64,000 nucleotides of DNA. It comes from Streptomyces sp. B1I3. GTDB taxonomy: Bacteria > Actinomycetota > Actinomycetes > Streptomycetales > Streptomycetaceae. Where the stretch lies: the NCBI RefSeq assembly GCF_030816615.1, contig NZ_JAUSYD010000001.1, positions 5,726,501 to 5,790,500 on the forward strand, written 5' to 3'. This document shows positions 60,043-64,000 of the stretch, one piece after another (positions within the stretch are counted from its first letter, which is position 1; each line of letters begins with the position of its first letter). A model generated the notes under the pieces. It saw nothing but the letters and a program-made list of their open reading frames with translations. It was not told where the DNA came from and made no database searches. Position numbers and translations under genes: made by a program.

Positions 60043-60639
60043 TCAGGGCGTGTACTTGTACCCCACGCGCCGCACGGTCTGGATCGACCGGCGGTGCTCC
60101 GCGCCCAGCTTGCGGCGCAGCCGGGCGACATGGACATCGACGGTGCGCCCGTCGCCCACGTGCCCGTAGCCCCAGACCGTCGTCACCAGCTGGTCGCGGG
60201 TGTGGACCCGGTGGGGATGTGCCACCAGGTGGGCCAGCAGCTCGAATTCGAGGTACGTGAGGTCGAGCGTGACGCCGTCGACGGCAGCGGTGCGCCGGGT
60301 GGAGTCGATCCGTACGGGACCCTCCGCCGGAGCACCGGCGCCCTGCTCGGGCACCGACTGCCGGTACGGGGAGGCGGCGACGGCCCCGGCGAGGGCCGGC
60401 TGCTGGTCGGCGGGGACGAGCACCAGGTAGCCGACCATCGGCGGCCGGCCCGGCAGCGCGGGCAGTGTGTGCTGCGGTGCGGGCAGCCACGTCGCCCCCG
60501 GCGGCAGGAAACCGGCCGGATCGGCGAGCTCCACGACCTCGTCACGGTCGACGGCCCGCAGTCGGTGGCGGTTGGGGGAGAGGGCGTTACGGGAAGCGGT
60601 GGCGGCGGACGCGGCGGGAAGGGTACGGCTGTTGGCCAT
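60043..60639 (-). CDS. orphan OmpR/PhoB-type winged-helix regulator without receiver domain
   Basis: This 198-residue protein ends in a complete OmpR-type DNA-binding domain (about 105-198: LDLTYLEFELLAHLVAHPHRVHTRDQLV, then TVDVHVARLRRKLG and IQTVRRVGYKYTP). The first 100 residues contain no receiver aspartate and look like an unrelated small domain (MVGYLVLVPADQQPALAGAV). It is therefore not phosphorylated in the usual way. The ATG at 60639 is preceded by GAGCTGA. It lies directly downstream of a 39-codon micro-ORF on the same strand. The target is unknown. Confidence 0.85.
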   Translation of the reverse strand: MANSRTLPAASAATASRNALSPNRHRLRAVDRDEVVELADPAGFLPPGATWLPAPQHTLPALPGRPPMVGYLVLVPADQQPALAGAVAASPYRQSVPEQGAGAPAEGPVRIDSTRRTAAVDGVTLDLTYLEFELLAHLVAHPHRVHTRDQLVTTVWGYGHVGDGRTVDVHVARLRRKLGAEHRRSIQTVRRVGYKYTP

Positions 60640-60716
60640 GGGAGTCAGCTCTTTCGCGCGAGGAGTCGTCGAGGACGTACGTCGTGCGCGCGGGCCGAAG
60701 ACCGGGGTGAGCGGCT

Positions 60717-60836
60717 TTAGAGGGCCTGCGCGTTCCACGCGCGGCAACACACCCGGTCGAAGTCGTGGTGCTGACGGGAGGGCCAGAACGGCTCGAGGTC
60801 GCTGCGACCCGATGCGGTGTGCTGGAAGCTGGCCAT
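60717..60836 (-). CDS. candidate 39-residue micro-protein upstream of the winged-helix gene
   Basis: An ATG with GGGGG just before it opens a frame of 39 codons ending in TAA. The product is MASFQHTASGRSDLEPFWPS followed by RQHHDFDRVCCRAWNAQAL. It has a Cys-Cys pair, several His and Trp residues and strong third-position GC, as in real genes here. It lies 77 bases before the winged-helix gene on the same strand. It could be a small regulator or metal-binding peptide, or a leader peptide. No family is recognised. Confidence 0.5.
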   Translation of the reverse strand: MASFQHTASGRSDLEPFWPSRQHHDFDRVCCRAWNAQAL

Positions 60837-60945
60837 GCCCCCATTGAACCAGAGATCGCGCCGCACAGCAGTGCCCTCTCACCCGTCGATACGGACCCTG
60901 GCCGTTACCCGCCTGACCAGGCGGAGGACGGGGGACGAGCGGTCA

Positions 60946-61010
60946 CCGCCACCGGCACGGCGAGGGGCGCCCACCGTGTCGGTGGACGCCCCTCGCCGTG
61001 CCGGTGGCGG
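60946..61010 (-). terminator. very long hairpin terminator of glnII
   Basis: A 30-bp stem with one mismatch (left arm 60946-60975, right arm 60981-61010) has a five-base loop GTGTC, beginning six bases past the glnII stop on the minus strand. It is the longest uninterrupted inverted repeat noticed in the window. Confidence 0.85.
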
Positions 61011-61015
61011 CGGGA

Positions 61016-62050
61016 TCAGACCTGGCCGGCCTTCTCCAGCGCGGTGCAGCAGGTGTCGACGATCAGCCGCGTGACCACGTACGGGTCGACGTTGGCGTTC
61101 GGGCGGCGGTCCTCGATGTAGCCCTTGCGGTCCTGCTCGACCTGCCACGGGATACGGACCGATGCGCCGCGGTCCGAGACGCCGTAGCTGTACTCGTTCC
61201 ACGGGGCGGTCTCGTGAAGCCCGGTCAGACGGTCGTCGATGCCGGCGCCGTAGTGCTTGACGTGGTCCATCGGCTTGGAGCCCTCACCGAGCGACTCGCA
61301 CGCGGTGATGATCGCGTCGTAACCCTCGCGCATCGCCTTCGTGGAGAAGTTGGTGTGCGCGCCCGCGCCGTTCCAGTCGCCCTTGACGGGCTTCGGGTCC
61401 AGCGTCGCGGAGACGTCGAAGTCCTCGGCGGTGCGGTACAGCAGCCAACGGGCGATCCACAGCTGGTCGGAGACCTCCAGCGGGGACAGCGGGCCGACCT
61501 GGAACTCCCACTGGCCGGGCATGACCTCGGCGTTGATGCCGGAGATGCCCAGGCCCGCCTTCAGGCAGTTGTCCAGGTGCTTCTCGACGATGTCACGGCC
61601 GAAGATCTCGTCGGAGCCCACACCGCAGTAGTAGCCGCCCTGCGCGGCGGGGAAGCCGCCTTCGGGGAAACCGAGCGGACGGTGGCCGTCGAAGAAGGTG
61701 TACTCCTGCTCGATGCCGAAGATCGCTTCCTGGCCCTCGAAGCGCTCGGCGACGGGGCGCAGCTCGGCACGGGTGTTGGACTCGTGCGGAGTCATGTCGA
61801 TGTTGAAGACCTCGCACAGGACGAGGATGTCGTCGCCGCCGCGGATCGGGTCCGGACAGGAGAAGACCGGCTTCAGGACCCGGTCGGAGGCGTGCCCCTC
61901 GGCCTGGTTGGTGCTCGAGCCGTCGAAGCCCCAGATGGGCAGCTCCGCCACGCCCTGCGTGGGACTCCCGGCCATGATCTTCGTCTTGGAACGGAGCTTG
62001 GCGGTCGGCTCGGTGCCGTCGATCCAGATGTACTCAGCCTTGAACGTCAC
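61016..62050 (-). CDS. glnII: type II (eukaryotic-like) glutamine synthetase
   Basis: This GSII enzyme forms glutamine from glutamate, ammonia and ATP in the cytoplasm. It has 344 residues, matching known Streptomyces GlnII. Motifs include PIWGFDGSSTNQAEGHASDR, EQEYTFFDGHRPLGFP, GQWEFQVGPL, GAGAHTNFSTKAMREG and VSDRGASVRIPW. The GTG at 62050 is preferred over the ATG at 62059, because AGAAGG lies directly against that ATG but nine bases from the GTG, and the GTG gives the family's usual start TFKAEYIW. A GlnR-type box lies 57 bases upstream. GSII is not adenylylated by GlnE. Confidence 0.95.
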   Translation of the reverse strand: MTFKAEYIWIDGTEPTAKLRSKTKIMAGSPTQGVAELPIWGFDGSSTNQAEGHASDRVLKPVFSCPDPIRGGDDILVLCEVFNIDMTPHESNTRAELRPVAERFEGQEAIFGIEQEYTFFDGHRPLGFPEGGFPAAQGGYYCGVGSDEIFGRDIVEKHLDNCLKAGLGISGINAEVMPGQWEFQVGPLSPLEVSDQLWIARWLLYRTAEDFDVSATLDPKPVKGDWNGAGAHTNFSTKAMREGYDAIITACESLGEGSKPMDHVKHYGAGIDDRLTGLHETAPWNEYSYGVSDRGASVRIPWQVEQDRKGYIEDRRPNANVDPYVVTRLIVDTCCTALEKAGQV

Positions 62051-62106
62051 GGAAGCCATCCTTCTGCGGGTGCTGCGGTCTATGGTGCGCAGCTTGGCAA
62101 GACGCG

Positions 62107-62144
62107 ATTTCCCGTCCGTTGCCCGGATGTGAACCCCGTGTTAC
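62107..62144 (-). promoter_or_regulatory. GlnR-type operator upstream of glnII
   Basis: On the minus strand the boxes GTAAC (62144-62140), TTCAC (62133-62129), GCAAC (62122-62118) and GAAAT (62111-62107) are each separated by exactly six bases. The GlnR consensus is repeated gTnAC-n6-GaAAC. Boxes one, three and four match at four or more constrained positions and the second is weaker. GlnR control of glnII is established in Streptomyces. Confidence 0.7.
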
Positions 62145-62302
62145 CGACGTTTCGCGGAGGGGCCGGACAGCAGGTCCCCGCCGCACGGAGGCGTCTCACC
62201 CCGCGGCACATCGGATACGTTCGCCCGCTGGGCGGCCCGCAGCGGGCGGCATCCCCACCGGGCGGCGCAGATGCCGCGGGCGGGACCGGGCACACTGGCC
62301 GC

Positions 62303-63253
62303 ATGACCACACCTGCTGCCCCCGCCCCCGGACCGGCCCCCCGTACGCCGATGCGGATCGGGCTCGTCGGTGCGGGCCCCTGGGCGCGCATGACCCAGGC
62401 CCCCGCGCTGGCCGCCCACCCCGGCGTCGTACTGAGCGGTGTCTGGGGACGCCGGCCGGAAGCGGCGACCGGGCTCGCCGCCGCCCACGGCACCGAGGCG
62501 TACACGGACGACGCCGGCATCGACGCGCTCCTGGCCGCGAGCGACGCGGTGGCCTTCGCCGTGCCCCCGGACATCCAGGCGCCCCTGGCCGCGCGCGCCG
62601 CGGCAGCCGGATGCCACCTCCTGATGGACAAGCCGGTCGCCACGACGGTGGCAGGGGCCCGCGAGGTCGCCGAGGCCGCCGAGCGGGCGGGCGTCGCCTC
62701 CGTGGTCTTCTGCACGCTGCGGTTCGCCGCCGGGACGGCGGGGTGGATCGCCGAACAGGCCGCGGCGGACGGCTGGTTCACGGCCCGGGCCCTGTGGCTC
62801 GGAGCGCTGTACGCCCCCGGCACGAGCAGCGAGTTCGCCGCCTCGCCGTGGCGTCGCGAGAAGGGCGGCCTGTGGGACGTGGGCCCGCACGCGCTCTCCG
62901 TGCTGATCCCGGTCCTGGGCGACGTGACGGAGGTGGTGGCCGCCCGCGGCCCCGCCGACGCGGCACACCTGCTGCTCCGGCACACATCCGGCGCCTCCAG
63001 CACGGTGACGCTCGCACTGGACGCACCGGTGGGCGCGGTGGGGACGGAGGTCGAATTCCGGGGGGAGCGGGGGACGGTGGGCCTGCCCGAGGGCGGTGGC
63101 GACGCGCTCGGAGCGTTCCGGGCGGCCGTGGACGGGCTGATCGAGGCGGCGCGTACGGGGGTGGCCCACCCCTGCGACGTACGGTTCGGGCTGCGGCTCA
63201 CCGAGGTGCTCGCGCAGGCCGAGGCACAGCTGGGGCCGGTGACGGCGGCCTGA
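62303..63253 (+). CDS. Gfo/Idh/MocA-family oxidoreductase
   Basis: This NAD(P)-dependent sugar or cyclitol dehydrogenase-like protein has 316 residues. The Rossmann motif RIGLVGAGPWARM is followed by the family motif LLMDKPVATTVAGA with the catalytic-region Lys and Pro. The second domain contains WRREKGGLWDVGPHALSVL with the usual active-site Asp and His. The ATG at 62303 lacks a clear ribosome binding site and may be leaderless or preceded by a weak one. Neighbours give no pathway hint. Confidence 0.87.
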   Translation: MTTPAAPAPGPAPRTPMRIGLVGAGPWARMTQAPALAAHPGVVLSGVWGRRPEAATGLAAAHGTEAYTDDAGIDALLAASDAVAFAVPPDIQAPLAARAAAAGCHLLMDKPVATTVAGAREVAEAAERAGVASVVFCTLRFAAGTAGWIAEQAAADGWFTARALWLGALYAPGTSSEFAASPWRREKGGLWDVGPHALSVLIPVLGDVTEVVAARGPADAAHLLLRHTSGASSTVTLALDAPVGAVGTEVEFRGERGTVGLPEGGGDALGAFRAAVDGLIEAARTGVAHPCDVRFGLRLTEVLAQAEAQLGPVTAA

Positions 63254-63357
63254 GCCGGAGGCGTTCCGGCGCCCGCCCGGAGCCCGGCTGCCGCCCGAGG
63301 TGCGGGCGCCGCGGGCGGCGGGGCACGCCCCCGCTGCGCGTCCTTCCCGGGATCCGC

Positions 63358-64000
63358 CTACATCAGCCGGGGCCGGAGCTCCAGCCACGCCTCGGCCTCC
63401 TCCCGCAGCCGAGGGTCCCGGACGCGGGGCAGAAGGTCGCGGGTGGCGAGCGAGAGGCGCTTGGCCTGCCGCGAGAGGTTCACCGCCGTGAGGTTCTCCA
63501 GGGAGTAGGCCGTGGTGTCCCGGGTCGCCACCTCTGCCCGGGACGCGCCGATGCCGTCCAGGCACATCCGTACCGTCTCGTCCGGTGGCAGCAGCGCGTG
63601 CGAGGCCAGCTGGAGCAGCATGTCCGTACGGTCGAGGGCCCCGGCGGCCTCGCACCCCTCCAGCAACCAGCGACCGAGCTCCGCCCAGACGGCACGCTCG
63701 GCGCCCACGCGCCCGGTGATCCCGGTACAGCACGCCGACCACAGGGACCACCACCAGCGGGCCCGCTCGGCCGGCTCCTCGGGCCGGCGGCGCACCACCC
63801 ACCGCTCCCGGGCGTCCCGGTCGAGTCCGGCCAGATGTTCCGTCCGGCTTCTGGCCGCCTCCCGCGACCAGGTGGCCCGCTCACTCCGGGGCCCCGGCAG
63901 GAACCAGGACGGGGCCGTGGCCTTGAGCACCGCCCCGTCCTCCTCGTCCACCAGCAGGCCGACACGGCTGTCCACGCGCACGAAACGCCGGCAGCCCAGC
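63358..64000 (-). CDS. hypothetical protein, 5' end beyond the window
   Basis: At least 213 residues are encoded, and the frame is still open at the window edge. A GTG at 63981 could start it (RVDSRVGLLVDEEDG). The upstream codons (for LGCRRF) look coding, so a longer protein is likely. It is Trp/Arg-rich and helical (WWWSLWSACCTG, AVWAELGRWLLEGCEA, LREEAEAWLELRPRL) without recognised motifs, signal peptide or membrane segment. No function is proposed. Confidence 0.55.
   Translation of the reverse strand, partial: LGCRRFVRVDSRVGLLVDEEDGAVLKATAPSWFLPGPRSERATWSREAARSRTEHLAGLDRDARERWVVRRRPEEPAERARWWWSLWSACCTGITGRVGAERAVWAELGRWLLEGCEAAGALDRTDMLLQLASHALLPPDETVRMCLDGIGASRAEVATRDTTAYSLENLTAVNLSRQAKRLSLATRDLLPRVRDPRLREEAEAWLELRPRLM

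Overview
The window looks like a stretch of a Streptomyces (or very close actinomycete) chromosome core. G+C is very high with strong third-position GC bias, GTG starts and short ATGA/GTGA overlaps are common, and the gene types are typical of that genus: an AfsR-like regulator, SpoIIE-type phosphatase, ECF41 sigma factor, XRE/DUF397/ATPase trio, MalR-maltose operon, and both GSI and GSII glutamine synthetases with GlnE. From memory, glnA2, nadE, panB, glnE, the malR-malEFG-aglA block and glnII lie in the same neighbourhood in S. coelicolor (about SCO2210 to SCO2241). That synteny could not be checked here.

Layout. At 0-6.3 kb there is an AfsR/SARP-family regulator, then a GAF-PAS-GAF-SpoIIE phosphatase lying between 31-bp imperfect inverted repeats. 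At 6.3-18.4 kb come a DrrAB-like ABC exporter, panB, an MFS exporter with a palindromic operator and its TetR gene, a membrane-anchored EEP-family phosphatase, a second MFS exporter, nadE and a secreted multicopper oxidase. At 18.5-31.7 kb are a CBS protein, a coupled DUF3105-DUF305 pair, the GSI-type glnA2, an ECF41 sigma factor (SigJ type) with its NmrA-like partner and a matching promoter, an ankyrin/HEAT protein, a PrmC-related methyltransferase behind a structured leader, a PNPOx-like protein, glnE and a PAP2 enzyme.

At 31.8-49.9 kb is the starch and maltose region. malR is divergent from malE-malF-malG-aglA, and a second malR-like gene is fused onto the end of that operon. After a WhiJ-like regulatory trio and a hydrolase come a secreted alpha-amylase with a starch-binding domain and a 1770-residue amylopullulanase. 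CTTGCAG-type motifs sit before both malE and the amylase gene. Together these genes would degrade starch outside the cell, import maltose and maltodextrins, and hydrolyse them to glucose inside.

At 50-64 kb are a small tautomerase with a convergent TetR gene, a membrane protein with a degenerate sigma-factor-like N-terminus, a lipoprotein, a DUF1996 protein, a histidine kinase/response regulator pair divergent from an MMPL transporter, an orphan winged-helix regulator with a 39-codon micro-ORF, glnII with a GlnR-type site, a Gfo/Idh/MocA oxidoreductase and one gene cut by the window end.

No rRNA, tRNA, CRISPR array or prophage was seen. The most notable points are the inverted repeats around the phosphatase gene, the leader ORF and hairpin before the PrmC-related methyltransferase, the sigma-like membrane protein, the duplicated MalR, and a six-copy repeat that seems to derive from the 3' end of the CBS gene.
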